A DNA stretch of 34,541 nucleotides from an uncultured bacterium (GCA_903961015.1 CAJCCX010000082.1:1-34541), one strand, 5' to 3'. Shown: positions 7,892-17,463, numbered from the stretch's first letter. Numbers and translations are program-made. Notes: generated by a model not told the origin, from the letters alone.

Positions 7892-9542
7892 CCGCACGAT
7901 ATCGGCCAATCAACTGCTGAGTGCTCGAGTCATGCGCAGGCTTTGGTGCAGCGCCAGAAAGTTCTGGAATGATTCGCTGTGCCAAAACTTTTCCGAGTTC
8001 AACGCCCCATTGATCGAAGGAGTTGATTCCCCAAATCGTTCCTTGCACGAAAACCTTGTGCTCGTACAAAGCAATGAGCCTGCCCAAAGTTGAAGGTGTT
8101 AGTTTGGGGCACAAGATTGTTGTTGAAGGTCGATTGCCATCAAACTCCCGATGTTGAGCAAGCCATGGAGCAGAACCTTCCGCTTCGACTTCACTCAAAG
8201 TCTTGCCGAATGCCAAGGCTTCCGCTTGCGCAAGCACGTTGGCAATCAACAAATCTTGATGGTTGCCGATTGGATTGAGCGGTTCGCAGAAAGCAATAAA
8301 GTCGCATGGAACAAGTGGCGTTCCTTGATGGATCATTTGATAAAACGCATGCTGCCCATTTGTTCCAGGCTGACCCCAAACAGCGGGGCAGGTGGACCAC
8401 TGCACGCGAGTCCCATCAAGCGTGACATGCTTGCCGTTGGATTCCATCTCAAGTTGTTGCAGATACGAACTGAATCGATCGAGGTATTGATCGTATGGAA
8501 GAACCGCAAGAGTCTGCGCTCCCAGAAAATTCGTATTCCAAATTCCAACAAGCGCCATAAGCACTGGAAGATTATTTGCAAATGGAGTCGTTCGGAAATG
8601 TTCATCCATTTCGTGGAAACCACCAAGCATTTCTTTGAAAGCTGCAGGTCCAACTGCAACCATCGTCGAGAGTCCGATTGCAGAATCCATCGAGTATCGC
8701 CCGCCGACCCAATCCCAGAAACCAAACATATTTGCAGTATCGATTCCAAAGGCTTTCACCTTTTCTGCATTGGTGGAAACCGCGACGAAATGCTTGGCAA
8801 CCGCGGCAACATCGCCACCGAGTGCCTTCAGCGCCCAGTCACGTGCCGTGTTCGCATTGGTCATTGTCTCGAGCGTGGTAAAGGTTTTCGAGCAGACAAT
8901 GAAGAGAGTCTCAGCAGGATCGCAGTCACGCGTCTTCTCTGCAAAATCTGTTGCGTCAACATTCGACACAAAGCGGAATGAAATGTCACGTGCGGTGTAA
9001 GCGCACAGAGCGTCATACGCCATTGCAGGTCCCAAGTCACTGCCACCGATGCCGATATTGATGACATTTCGAATGCGCTTTCCAGTATGACCCTTCCATG
9101 CACCGCTGCGAATGGAATCGGCGAAGGCACCCATTCGATCGAGAACTTCGTGGACGGCAGGAACAACATCAACACCGTCGACCATGATGCGACTTGTTCG
9201 CGGTGCGCGAAGTGCAACATGCAGCACCGCACGATCTTCAGTCACATTGATCTTGTCTCCACGAAACATCGCATCAATGTGCGTGCGCAGTCCACTCGCA
9301 TCTGCGAGGCTGAGCAGTAGTTCCATAGTCTGCGTAGTGACACGCTGCTTGGAATAATCCATGAACATGTTTCCAGGACCTTCGATGCTTAGAGATTTTG
9401 CACGTGCGGTATCGCTCTTGAACATGTCACGCAAATGCGCATTCGCTTGCTGAGAACAATGAGCCTGCAAAGCTTTCCATTGTGGAAGGCTGTTCAGAGG
9501 AGTACGTACGGCGTGGGCAGGGGCGGATTGTGCAGTTGTCAT
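7878..9542 (-). CDS. pgi: glucose-6-phosphate isomerase
   Basis: Interconverts glucose-6-phosphate and fructose-6-phosphate in the cytoplasm. The 554-residue chain has the family signatures SNVDATDF, the sugar-phosphate loop around [14 protein letters not shown], the catalytic Glu/His region [12 protein letters not shown], and [13 protein letters not shown] with the active-site Lys near the C-terminus. The length matches the long eubacterial form. A TTG at 9584 is in frame, but the ATG at 9542 fits the family better and has TATATT exactly 6 nt upstream; no Shine-Dalgarno is present. Its last codons and stop run into the 13-bp array. It is divergent from tal, which makes a small glycolysis/pentose-phosphate unit. 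Confidence 0.96.
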   Translation of the reverse strand: MTTAQSAPAHAVRTPLNSLPQWKALQAHCSQQANAHLRDMFKSDTARAKSLSIEGPGNMFMDYSKQRVTTQTMELLLSLADASGLRTHIDAMFRGDKINVTEDRAVLHVALRAPRTSRIMVDGVDVVPAVHEVLDRMGAFADSIRSGAWKGHTGKRIRNVINIGIGGSDLGPAMAYDALCAYTARDISFRFVSNVDATDFAEKTRDCDPAETLFIVCSKTFTTLETMTNANTARDWALKALGGDVAAVAKHFVAVSTNAEKVKAFGIDTANMFGFWDWVGGRYSMDSAIGLSTMVAVGPAAFKEMLGGFHEMDEHFRTTPFANNLPVLMALVGIWNTNFLGAQTLAVLPYDQYLDRFSSYLQQLEMESNGKHVTLDGTRVQWSTCPAVWGQPGTNGQHAFYQMIHQGTPLVPCDFIAFCEPLNPIGNHQDLLIANVLAQAEALAFGKTLSEVEAEGSAPWLAQHREFDGNRPSTTILCPKLTPSTLGRLIALYEHKVFVQGTIWGINSFDQWGVELGKVLAQRIIPELSGAAPKPAHDSSTQQLIGRYRAGRGR

Positions 9543-9548
9543 CGCAGG

Positions 9549-9554
9549 AATATA
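9549..9554 (-). promoter_or_regulatory. -10 element of pgi, likely leaderless
   Basis: TATATT ends 6 nt before the pgi ATG. With usual -10 geometry, transcription would start at the A of the start codon. Confidence 0.5.
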
Positions 9555-9680
9555 GCAGTGCTCTTTGGAAAAAATGTAGCGCAATTGACTCTTGATGAAT
9601 CCTTAGTATTCCCAAGTCAATTTTCGTTATGCTTACACCTTCGATTTAATCAGTACATCAACACTAAGGAGATTCTGCAA

Positions 9681-10763
9681 ATGCGCTCAACTGCTTTACT
9701 TGCCATGACCGGCCAATCCATCTGGCTCGACAACATCACTCGAAAATTACTCGACTCTGGTCAGTTGGCAACTTGGATCAAAGATCTTTCCGTGGTTGGC
9801 CTGACATCCAACCCATCGATTTTTGAGAAGGCAATTGTTGGCAGCAGCGATTATGACGCGCAGATTCGTCCATTGATGTCCAAGGGAATGAAGTCTGAGC
9901 AGATTTTCTTCGAATGCGCAATTTCAGATCTCATCCGAGCATGTGATCTCTTCAAACCTATTTACGACCGCACTGGCGGAATCGATGGATGGGTTTCGCT
10001 CGAAGTTTCTCCACTCTTGGCCAACGACACCAAGGCAACGGTTGCACAAGCTCGCGACCTGCATGCGCGGGCGAAGCGTCCAAACTTGTTCATCAAAGTT
10101 CCAGGAACTCCAGAAGGAATTCCTGCGATTGAAGATTTGATCGCAGACGGAATCTCGGTCAATGTCACGCTGCTTTTTTCCAAGGCGCACTTCGATGCTG
10201 CGTCAGATGCATATTTGCGTGGTCTTGAAAGACGTGCTGCTGCGGGACTGCCACTTGGCGCTGTGTCGAGCGTCGCAAGTCTTTTCGTTTCACGATGGGA
10301 TCGCAAGACCGCGCCAAAGTTGCCTGCAGAATTGAAAAATACTGTTGGAATCGCAGTGAGCCGTCAGTGCTACAACGCATATTGCGCGCTCTATGCATCT
10401 GATCGATGGCTTGCCCTCGAAGCGAAAGGTGCGAGGCCTCAACGCTTGCTTTATGCAAGCACAAGTACGAAAGATCCAGCGCTCCCACAGACTTTGTATG
10501 TCGAAGGTCTTGCTTCGCCTCGCACGGTCAACACAATGCCAGAGGAAACGCTCATTGCTCTAAGCAAAGGCGCAGCGATCAAGAATGTTCTTGCACCAGG
10601 TGATACTTCTTGGCAGAACACGCTCGATGCGGTGAAGAAAGCTGGCGTTGACTTGGATGCATGTGGCAAGGAACTTCAGATCGAAGGTCGCGATTCGTTC
10701 GACGCAAGTTGGAACGAACTCATTGCCAAGATCGAAGCCAAGGCCACAGTCTTGGCGAAGTGA
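9681..10763 (+). CDS. tal: transaldolase
   Basis: Transfers a dihydroxyacetone unit between sugar phosphates in the non-oxidative pentose phosphate pathway. The 360-residue chain is the longer transaldolase type often seen beside pgi. Motifs include an Asp in IWLDNITR (D18), the signature TSNPSIFEKA (42-51), the Schiff-base Lys in LFIKVPGT (K139) and SVNVTLLFS following it, then VASLFVSRWD. The ATG at 9681 has AAGGAG at 9666-9671, 9 nt away. Long in-frame sequence upstream of this ATG overlaps the pgi start and is not coding. It is convergent with the metalloprotease gene. Confidence 0.95.
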   Translation: MRSTALLAMTGQSIWLDNITRKLLDSGQLATWIKDLSVVGLTSNPSIFEKAIVGSSDYDAQIRPLMSKGMKSEQIFFECAISDLIRACDLFKPIYDRTGGIDGWVSLEVSPLLANDTKATVAQARDLHARAKRPNLFIKVPGTPEGIPAIEDLIADGISVNVTLLFSKAHFDAASDAYLRGLERRAAAGLPLGAVSSVASLFVSRWDRKTAPKLPAELKNTVGIAVSRQCYNAYCALYASDRWLALEAKGARPQRLLYASTSTKDPALPQTLYVEGLASPRTVNTMPEETLIALSKGAAIKNVLAPGDTSWQNTLDAVKKAGVDLDACGKELQIEGRDSFDASWNELIAKIEAKATVLAK

Positions 10764-10783
10764 TTTAAGAAAAAGAGATCTAA

Positions 10784-10804
10784 GAAAACAGCTTCGCTTT
10801 TTTC
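10784..10804. terminator. possible shared terminator between tal and the metalloprotease
   Basis: GAAAACAGC (10784-10792) pairs with GCTTTTTTC (10796-10804) around a TTC loop, with one C-T mismatch. The downstream arm contains six Ts on the plus strand and the upstream arm provides four Ts on the minus strand, so it could stop transcription from both sides of the 48-nt convergent gap. Confidence 0.4.
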
Positions 10805-10811
10805 GCACGGT

Positions 10812-13091
10812 TTAGTTCGACCATGTCGAAAGCAAGTTTGTCATGTCGGAACCATTGACGGTTCCGTCCTGATTGATATCTGCATTCGCATCGTTCGTGC
10901 CCCATGCTGACAAGAGCGCTGTCAAATCTGGACCGCCAACGCTGCCATCCCTATTGATGTCTGCACGGTTGATGGTGCCGCCTTTGCTGAGTGCGCTCGC
11001 AGGAATGAGAGCCTTCGAAGTATTTGGCCCAGACCACGAGACGAGTAAACCGGCGCCGCCACCATTTTCGAAGAATTCGACACGCACAGCATGCTTGCCA
11101 GGGGCAAGATCGACGGTCCCACTTTTTTCAACCATCCCATGCAGTCCATCGTTGGCCACAATTTGAGTTGTTCCAATCAGTAGCCGCGATCCGTCATCCG
11201 AATTCGTATAGAGCGTCCATGTTCCCGCAGTAGGAACATTCAGCCAACCAGTAAAGACTGCGCCGACTTCATCTGCTCGATTGCTTGTTGCAAAGTTTCC
11301 GCTTGTGCTATCGAAATTCATTTGTGCAACGCTGGTTGTGCTGTATGAAGTGAGCGCATCAAAATTTGGAAGGGCAGCAGGTGCGCTCAGGATGTAGTAC
11401 TGAGTCGCCATACCTGGCGTATCACCAGTTGGATTTTCAGGCAAACGCATTGGCGTGAGATCGATGGTCACAGTTGCAGTTGCTTGAGAGCCGCTTAATT
11501 CTGCAATTGTGTAATTGAAAGTAACAGTGGTTGCAGCAAGGTTTGGAGAAGTGAAACGCACAATGTTTCGCCCGCTTGGTCCAGCGCCAACAACGATCAT
11601 TGCTGAGCAACCTTGACCGGGCTGAGTGATTCCAAGCAATGAAATAGTTTCGCAATTGAATTTCACGTCGTTGCCCATCACGTCGATATCAATTGTGGTT
11701 CCAGGAACTGTGCTCATTCGCTCAGGTACGGCCATTGCGGGTTGCGCTGCTGCAGAGAAAGGGCATGCAGCAGATTGCAAATACGCCTGAATCGATCCAA
11801 CATTGAGCGCGTGAAAATACAAATTCATATTCGCCATACCCCCTGGGCAGGTATGGCAATAACTCATGATCGTTCCCAGATCATTCGTCGCTGCGGAACA
11901 ATCTTGCGGACTCGATCCGCAGCCATCAGCTGGTGGCGTGTAGTTATGAGTATGGGGCGCACCATAGTTGTGGCCAAGTTCGTGCGCGACCACCATGATG
12001 TCCCAGTTCGAATTGTTGTTGTCGAGCAATGGATATGGGAAAGAACCAGCAAGATTGGCAGAAACGGAGTACGCATATGAACCACAACCGGAGTTCAGCC
12101 ACGCAACTCCTCCGCCAAGTCCACGACCAGAAAGTAATGCCGCAGATTCACGTGGTGATGTTTCAGGTTGGGCTTCCCAGTAGCTGCGAAATTCTGTGAG
12201 TTGAGTTGATGTGTTCGTCGCATTCCAAGGGTCTGTGCCATTCGTCCAAAGTCGCAACGATGCAATGCTTGGTCGCAAATTGGTATCGCGAGGATAAATA
12301 TCCGAGAGCGCCGCAAAGAGTGTCCCGACATATCCAATCGCAGCTGCTTGATTGTTTGCAAAGAGTGCAAGAAACTCAACATCCGTATCGATTGCAATTC
12401 GCGATTGCCAACAGGGCTGCATCGAATCGGCGATGCCACCTTCGGAGCCAGCACCTGCAATCGAATCAGGTGGCTGAAGCGCTTCGCAAGTCCACTTTGG
12501 AACATCAAATGTTCCTGGCGGCACATCATCCATTCCATAGGAGACGATCGGTCCATTGCCACCTGTGCGTTCGTTGGACACAATCCATGTCTTTCCATTT
12601 GCTTGAACATATCCAACAAGAAATCCTTCGCCTCGCGAAAGCAGCACGCGCGACTCTGGATCATCGAGGAGTGATCCGACATAGCAATCGATCGTTGGAA
12701 TTTTGATTGGAGTTTCGATGACCACGCCATTTGCTGCGATCGTTGCGCCAACGATTCGCGGATGAGTCTCAAATGGATCGGTTCGATGCAGAATCAAAGA
12801 GTGAGTTTGGGATGGTCCAAATGGAACGGATTCGATCAGCACATCACGATGAGCACTGAGTGCTTTCCATTTAGACTCATCGATCGTTATCGCGGTGACA
12901 GATTCACGAAGATGCTTTGGAATGAGTGTTTGATCTTGACTGCGCACCAGTGGCGAATCAACTCGAACTACCGCTCGAATTTCGCCTCGAGCAAGATCAC
13001 TCGGCTGGACCTGCACAGCTGACGAACCAGCAGAGACGAAGGTCAATTGAACGAACAACAGAGAGAGTGATCGAAAAATATTTATATTCAT
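10812..13091 (-). CDS. secreted reprolysin-like metalloprotease with PA14 and dockerin repeats
   Basis: A 759-residue exported protein. Residues 1-25 form a signal peptide. The zinc site HELGHNYGAPH (about 370-380) fits HExxHxxGxxH of metzincins, with a Met-turn in GTIMSYC downstream. Next come a cadherin-like segment (TIDIDVMGND), a PA14-type beta domain with YTNSDDGSRLLI and FFENGGGAGLLVSW, and two dockerin-type Ca-binding repeats at the C-terminus (ADINRDGSVGGPDLTALL, then ADINQDGTVNGSDMTNLL). The family cleaves proteins outside the cell; PA14 may bind glycans; the dockerin repeats may anchor the enzyme, though no cohesin is seen here. The ATG at 13091 is chosen because it puts the signal peptide at the terminus. 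It follows the M20 gene by 59 nt. Confidence 0.92.
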   Translation of the reverse strand: MNINIFRSLSLLFVQLTFVSAGSSAVQVQPSDLARGEIRAVVRVDSPLVRSQDQTLIPKHLRESVTAITIDESKWKALSAHRDVLIESVPFGPSQTHSLILHRTDPFETHPRIVGATIAANGVVIETPIKIPTIDCYVGSLLDDPESRVLLSRGEGFLVGYVQANGKTWIVSNERTGGNGPIVSYGMDDVPPGTFDVPKWTCEALQPPDSIAGAGSEGGIADSMQPCWQSRIAIDTDVEFLALFANNQAAAIGYVGTLFAALSDIYPRDTNLRPSIASLRLWTNGTDPWNATNTSTQLTEFRSYWEAQPETSPRESAALLSGRGLGGGVAWLNSGCGSYAYSVSANLAGSFPYPLLDNNNSNWDIMVVAHELGHNYGAPHTHNYTPPADGCGSSPQDCSAATNDLGTIMSYCHTCPGGMANMNLYFHALNVGSIQAYLQSAACPFSAAAQPAMAVPERMSTVPGTTIDIDVMGNDVKFNCETISLLGITQPGQGCSAMIVVGAGPSGRNIVRFTSPNLAATTVTFNYTIAELSGSQATATVTIDLTPMRLPENPTGDTPGMATQYYILSAPAALPNFDALTSYSTTSVAQMNFDSTSGNFATSNRADEVGAVFTGWLNVPTAGTWTLYTNSDDGSRLLIGTTQIVANDGLHGMVEKSGTVDLAPGKHAVRVEFFENGGGAGLLVSWSGPNTSKALIPASALSKGGTINRADINRDGSVGGPDLTALLSAWGTNDANADINQDGTVNGSDMTNLLSTWSN

Positions 13092-13150
13092 AAAACTATG
13101 TTGAATTGAAGTAATTAGAACACCAAAAACCAAAAATCCAAATCAAATCT

Positions 13151-14344
13151 TCAAGAATCAGAAATCGCAAGTCGGCAGAATGCTTCTATGCCTGTCGAAA
13201 TTGCATCATCGTTGAAATTAAAAGATGGATGGTGCAAGGCTGGCATACTTGGTCGACTTGGATCTTGTATTCCAAGCAGAAAGAAACTTGCAGGAATCTC
13301 TTTGCCATAGAAGGCGAAATCTTCTCCGCCCATGAATGGATTTTCCATTTCAACAAGTTGAGCTGCAGGAGTCTGAAGCGCAGCACGTCGGACTGCATCT
13401 GTCGCCGTGGGGTGATTCACAGTTGGTGGGCATCCCGTAGAAATTTTTATATCTGCAGTGCAACCATGCATTCTCGCGGCGTGATCGACAATTTCTTCGA
13501 TTCGCTTGATCGTGTTCGCACGGACCTGTTCGTTGAGAGTCCGAATCGTTCCTTCAAGCGCCCCATCTTGAGGAATGACATTGAACGCATGTCCTGCCAT
13601 GACGACGCAGACAGAGACAACCACTGCGTCGTTGGGATCTGTGTTTCGACTGACGACCGTTTGGAGCGCAGTGATAATTGCGGCCATCGCGATCACGGGG
13701 TCATGTGATAAATGCGGCCATGCGGCGTGAGAACCGCGTCCATGCACAGTGATCGAAAAATAATCGGTTGAAGCGAGAAGTGGTCCATTTCGAACTCCGA
13801 CCGAATTCACTGGAAGCCACGGCCAACAATGCAATCCGTATATCTCACTGATCGAAGGACCGAGCAGGCCAGTCAAGCAACCATCGGCGATCATGCGTGT
13901 TGCACCGCCGAGATTTTCTTCTGCAGGTTGAAAGAGCAGAGTGACTGGGCGGGGCAAAGGCGCGATCTTCGCCAACTTTGCCAGCACACGAGCGACACCT
14001 AGAAGTATCGTGGTGTGTCCGTCGTGACCACATGCATGCATGATTCCAGGGGATTGTGATGAGTATGAAAGTCCCGTCTCTTCGATGATCGGAAGTGCAT
14101 CAATATCAGCTCGCAACCCAATCGACTTATCGCCTAGGCCAGGGAGTTGTGCGATCACTCCTGTTCCTCCGCCCAATCCACTTTGGAATTTTATCCCGGC
14201 AGAATGCAATTCACGCTGAATCACTTTCGAAGTTCTTGTTTCATTCAGCCCAATTTCTGGGTGCGTGTGCAAATCGTGACGAATTGCGATGAGACTTGGA
14301 AGTTCGTCCTGAATCAGTTGCGGAAGTTGTGCGCTGTGAGTCAT
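13151..14344 (-). CDS. M20-family amidohydrolase (hippurate / N-acyl-amino-acid hydrolase type)
   Basis: A 397-residue metallopeptidase-fold amidase of the HipO/AmhX type that removes acyl groups from amino acids. Visible motifs are IRHDLHTHPE (21-30), GLRADIDALP (76-85), MHACGHDGH (102-110, with metal-binding Cys and His), FQPAEE (138-143, with the catalytic and bridging Glu pair) and MGGEDFAFY near the C-terminus. A Cys ligand in HACGHD is typical of the aminoacylase subgroup rather than of ArgE or DapE. There is no signal peptide, so it is cytoplasmic. It lies between the GGQ-domain gene and the protease on the same strand. The exact substrate cannot be told from sequence. Confidence 0.9.
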   Translation of the reverse strand: MTHSAQLPQLIQDELPSLIAIRHDLHTHPEIGLNETRTSKVIQRELHSAGIKFQSGLGGGTGVIAQLPGLGDKSIGLRADIDALPIIEETGLSYSSQSPGIMHACGHDGHTTILLGVARVLAKLAKIAPLPRPVTLLFQPAEENLGGATRMIADGCLTGLLGPSISEIYGLHCWPWLPVNSVGVRNGPLLASTDYFSITVHGRGSHAAWPHLSHDPVIAMAAIITALQTVVSRNTDPNDAVVVSVCVVMAGHAFNVIPQDGALEGTIRTLNEQVRANTIKRIEEIVDHAARMHGCTADIKISTGCPPTVNHPTATDAVRRAALQTPAAQLVEMENPFMGGEDFAFYGKEIPASFFLLGIQDPSRPSMPALHHPSFNFNDDAISTGIEAFCRLAISDS

Positions 14345-14351
14345 TCAAAGA

Positions 14352-14357
14352 AGGTTA
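14352..14357 (-). promoter_or_regulatory. -10 element of the M20 hydrolase, possibly leaderless
   Basis: TAACCT ends 7 nt before the ATG at 14344, with no Shine-Dalgarno between. The upstream GGQ gene ends at 14400, so this would be an internal promoter within the minus-strand gene run. Confidence 0.35.
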
Positions 14358-14399
14358 GCGCACGCTCTCGCTTTGGGATTCTCAAGCCCATCAAGCGTA

Positions 14400-14951
14400 T
14401 CAGTCGCGCAGAGGTCCCAGTCCAGCTGATTTTCGACCTGCATTCAACTTTGCGGCCGCGAGTTTGTCTTGTCGAATCAATCGAGTCAACTGACTCATGG
14501 AAACTCCCAAAGTTGCTGCCGCTGCAGAGACATCAAAATTCAAGGCAGTGACTAAATCGAGAGCTTCAGCAAGAACTATTGCATAGTCCCAGTGATCAAT
14601 GCTGACCTGAATTCTTCGATCCCGTCGTCTGCTTTGCCAAAGCGCACTCGGTTGATGTTCCGCGGTGACTTCGAGTGTTCGCACCAGAACTGCGAGTCGA
14701 ATGCGAAGGCGGCGAATCGCAACGCGACGATTTTCAACTTGACTACGACGCTCGGTTCCTTGTGCATCTACTTGCGTTGGGTTATGCGTGACGAAAATTG
14801 CAGTCTCGACTCGATTGCGATGCTGACCTCCTGGACCCGAGACGCGTCCAGTCTTCAATGTGCATTGCCGAACAAGTTGTTCTTCATCAAGAGAAACAGG
14901 ATGTCGTCCCGAAATAAAAAACGAATCAGATGCAGAGGGGAGATCGCTCAA
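14400..14951 (-). CDS. release-factor-like GGQ domain protein
   Basis: A stand-alone peptidyl-tRNA hydrolase domain as in class I release factors and ArfB/PrfH-like rescue factors. GPGGQHRNRVET places GGQ at residues 41-43; the following basic, ATH-like segment (FVTHNPTQ) and RSQVENR match the RF-1 domain. There is no codon-recognition domain, so a ribosome-rescue role is inferred. The last 60 residues form a helical segment with a helix-turn-helix look (AAATLGVSMSQLTRLIR) and a basic tail. An ATG at 15029 is in frame but would overlap tsaD by 82 nt with non-conserved residues. The TTG at 14951 overlaps the tsaD stop as TTGA, with GGAG 11 nt upstream, and is preferred; it gives 183 residues. 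Confidence 0.85.
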   Translation of the reverse strand: MSDLPSASDSFFISGRHPVSLDEEQLVRQCTLKTGRVSGPGGQHRNRVETAIFVTHNPTQVDAQGTERRSQVENRRVAIRRLRIRLAVLVRTLEVTAEHQPSALWQSRRRDRRIQVSIDHWDYAIVLAEALDLVTALNFDVSAAAATLGVSMSQLTRLIRQDKLAAAKLNAGRKSAGLGPLRD

Positions 14952-15988
14952 CTGCCACGTCTCCGAGCTCCGCGATCGCCCCGAGCGATTTCGGAGAGCG
15001 GATGTGCAGCAAGATCCCATCCATCGCATTCCCCACGAGCGATTCTCAATGCGCCTGCGCCAGCGATCATCGCGGCATTATCTGTGCACCATCGAAGATC
15101 GGCGATTCGAAGTGTGACGCTGCGCTGTGCACATGCGATCGCAGCTTCGCGTCGCAAAAGCGAATTTGCAGCGACACCGCCTCCAATCAAACAAGAGGGT
15201 GTGGCATGTTCATCAAGTGCGAGAGTTAAATTGCGAATGATTTGTGCGACGACAACTTTGCGAAATGACGCAGCCAAATCTGCAGATTTTCTAGCGTGCT
15301 TGGGATCTCTCGCGGCAAGCGCAAGCGCAGTCTTGATTCCGCTGAAAGAAAAATCTCCTTTATCCAGTCTTGTCATCGGGAGTGCAATCGCAGCAGCATC
15401 GCCAGTTTCGGCAAGCGCATCCAGTTTCGCACCGCCTGGGTATCCGAGTTCCAATATGGACGCTGCTTTATCGAATGCTTCACCTGCAGCGTCATCGATT
15501 GTTGCGCCAATCAATTGCGCTTCCAGTGGAGAGCGCATAAGAAACAGGCTCGTGTGTCCACCCGATGCGACAAGTCCAATCGCCGGCCACTCAAGCGCAA
15601 CTTGATCGAGCAAGCCTGCGACAAGATGCGCCATCACATGATCGACTCCAACGAAAGGAATGTCGAGCGACCAAGCGAATGCTTTCGCTGTGCTTGTTCC
15701 AACAAGCAACGATCCGATCAATCCAGGGCGATGACCCGCGGCGACACCGGTGATTTCATTCATCGTGATGCCGGCATCGGCGCACGCGCCTCGAATGACT
15801 GGGATGATTCTGTCCAAGTGCGCACGACTGGCGATTTCAGGAACAACACCCCGATATTCCGCATGTAAATCATCCTGTCCAGCTGTGCGGCAAGAAAGAA
15901 CCCGCAGTTGATCGCCATCAATGTTGACAAGCGCCGCGGATGTTTCGTCACAGCTGCTTTCGATACCAAGGATGATTCGCGGCGGCAT
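14948..15988 (-). CDS. tsaD: tRNA N6-threonylcarbamoyladenosine transferase TsaD
   Basis: Catalytic subunit of the t6A complex, transferring threonylcarbamoyl to A37 of ANN-reading tRNAs. Motifs: ILGIESSCDET at the N-terminus, the metal-binding pair in VDHVMAHL (H117, H121), VASGGHTSLF, DDAAGEAFDK, DFSFSGIKT, LIGGGVAANS and WCTDNAAMIA. The usual TAGPGL loop reads AGHRPGL here. An ATG at 16012 is possible, but the ATG at 15988 (MPPRIILGIESS) matches the normal family start and has TACTCT 7 nt upstream; it gives 346 residues. The stop overlaps the start of the GGQ gene, which implies translational coupling. Divergent from hflX. No tsaB, tsaC or tsaE lies in the window. Confidence 0.95.
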   Translation of the reverse strand: MPPRIILGIESSCDETSAALVNIDGDQLRVLSCRTAGQDDLHAEYRGVVPEIASRAHLDRIIPVIRGACADAGITMNEITGVAAGHRPGLIGSLLVGTSTAKAFAWSLDIPFVGVDHVMAHLVAGLLDQVALEWPAIGLVASGGHTSLFLMRSPLEAQLIGATIDDAAGEAFDKAASILELGYPGGAKLDALAETGDAAAIALPMTRLDKGDFSFSGIKTALALAARDPKHARKSADLAASFRKVVVAQIIRNLTLALDEHATPSCLIGGGVAANSLLRREAAIACAQRSVTLRIADLRWCTDNAAMIAGAGALRIARGECDGWDLAAHPLSEIARGDRGARRRGS

Positions 15989-15995
15989 ATGTGTC

Positions 15996-16021
15996 AGAGT
16001 ATCGCCGTTCATGCGTAGACT
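15996..16021. promoter_or_regulatory. divergent -10 elements for tsaD and hflX
   Basis: On the minus strand TACTCT (15996-16001) ends 7 nt before the tsaD ATG at 15988. On the plus strand TAGACT (16016-16021) ends 9 nt before the hflX ATG at 16031. Neither gene has a Shine-Dalgarno. TAGACT at 9 nt is the same arrangement as at the decarboxylase gene. Confidence 0.45.
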
Positions 16022-16030
16022 TGCTGAACT

Positions 16031-17458
16031 ATGGAGACCGGTCTGCGAAGCGCATCAATTCAGGCGGAGCGAGCTATTTTGGCTGCGGTCATCCTGAGTT
16101 CTGATGATGCAGCGCTGAATAATCCCGATCCACTCAGCGAACTCCGAGCTCTGGCTGAGACAGCGGGGGTGCAGACCGTTGGACAACTGATCCAGAATCG
16201 CCACGGTATGGATGGAAGAACATGCTTGGGAAAAGGCAAGATTCAGGAATTGAACGCAGCGGTCAAAGAACTGCGTGCGGGAGTTGTCGTGTTCGATCAC
16301 GATCTCAGTCCGAGCCAACTTCGGAATATTGAGAAAGAACTTTGCTGCAAGGTTATTGATCGAAGTGAATTGATCTTGGATATTTTTGCCAATCGAGCAA
16401 CATCCCGCGCGGCACAGTTACAAGTCGAGATCGCACAACTTGAATACACCGCGCCACGATTGCGTGCGATGTGGTCGCACTTGGGACAAGTCACCGGCGG
16501 ATCGCCGATGGGAGTTGGAACGCGCGGTCCAGGTGAACAACAACTCGAAATCGATCGCCGTCTCGTTTCGCGGCGCATTGTCGCTCTGAAGCGCGAACTT
16601 TCGGAAGTGCAAGCGCGAAAGACTCGCGAAGTTCAGACTCGCCGAGCAGAGCATTTTACGGTTGGAATTGTGGGTTATACGAATGCAGGAAAGAGCACGC
16701 TCTTTAATGCGCTGACAAATGGCGGCGCATTCGCAAATGACCAACTTTTCGCGACGCTTCAAACTCGAACTGAGGCTTGGAATCTTGGTGGTGGCAATAT
16801 TGTGATGCTCTCCGACACAGTCGGATTCATTCAGCGACTTCCGCATCATCTTGTCGCGAGTTTTCGTGCGACACTCGAAGAGACTGTGCATTCACATTTG
16901 TTATTGCTAATCGTCGATGCGGCAGATCCAAATGCGCATGCACAACTTGCGACTGTTCGTGAAGTTCTCGACGGGATTGGCGCAAAGAATCAGCCTCGCT
17001 TGGTTGTTCTGAACAAGATTGACAAGATGGGTGCAGCAGTCGGTCCGATTGGAGAACGACCGCCATCTCTCGAAGAATGGCGCAAGAAAGAACCAACCGC
17101 CATCGCCGTTTCTGCGCTGACGTCGGCAGGATTCGATGAACTTCGCAAGATGGTTCGCGGGAATTTGCTTGGCGAAATGCGTGAGGCGATTCTTCGAATT
17201 CCGCTTCGTGATGGTCGCGCAGTCGATTTTCTGGAGTCTCGTGCGACCGTCACCAAGCGCGATTATGACGAAACAAATTGCATCATCACGGTCACTTTAG
17301 GACGTCGGCATATTGAACAACTCATTGCGATGGGGTCTCGATTCACCGTGAATGATTTGCCGGTTCATGAAGGCCTGCTTGCTCTTTGGCCACCTCCGAA
17401 AGAGACCTTCGTCGAGCGTATTCCGCCGCATGAACGGCTCGTCGGCGACGGCACATAG
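16031..17458 (+). CDS. hflX: GTPase HflX
   Basis: A ribosome-associated GTPase that splits stalled or stressed 70S ribosomes. The N-terminal HflX domain includes GRTCLGKGKIQEL (62-74) and a glycine-rich run GGSPMGVGTRGPGE (156-169), then a coiled helical linker rich in Arg and Glu. The G domain shows G1 GYTNAGKST (215-223), G3 DTVGF (262-266) and G4 NKID (328-331). At 475 residues it is slightly longer than E. coli HflX. Its start lies 43 nt from tsaD on the other strand, and it converges on the unrecognised gene 5 nt away. The pairing with a GGQ rescue-type factor nearby hints at a shared translation-quality theme. Confidence 0.95.
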   Translation: METGLRSASIQAERAILAAVILSSDDAALNNPDPLSELRALAETAGVQTVGQLIQNRHGMDGRTCLGKGKIQELNAAVKELRAGVVVFDHDLSPSQLRNIEKELCCKVIDRSELILDIFANRATSRAAQLQVEIAQLEYTAPRLRAMWSHLGQVTGGSPMGVGTRGPGEQQLEIDRRLVSRRIVALKRELSEVQARKTREVQTRRAEHFTVGIVGYTNAGKSTLFNALTNGGAFANDQLFATLQTRTEAWNLGGGNIVMLSDTVGFIQRLPHHLVASFRATLEETVHSHLLLLIVDAADPNAHAQLATVREVLDGIGAKNQPRLVVLNKIDKMGAAVGPIGERPPSLEEWRKKEPTAIAVSALTSAGFDELRKMVRGNLLGEMREAILRIPLRDGRAVDFLESRATVTKRDYDETNCIITVTLGRRHIEQLIAMGSRFTVNDLPVHEGLLALWPPPKETFVERIPPHERLVGDGT

Positions 17459-17463
17459 TTTTT

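Noticed and set aside
9435-9680. Longer transaldolase start
   Set aside because: The in-frame stretch overlaps the pgi start antisense; the ATG at 9681 has AAGGAG and matches the family N-terminus.
14592-15605. 337-residue plus-strand frame
   Set aside because: Antisense to the GGQ gene and tsaD, Ser/Ala/Arg-rich, no motif.
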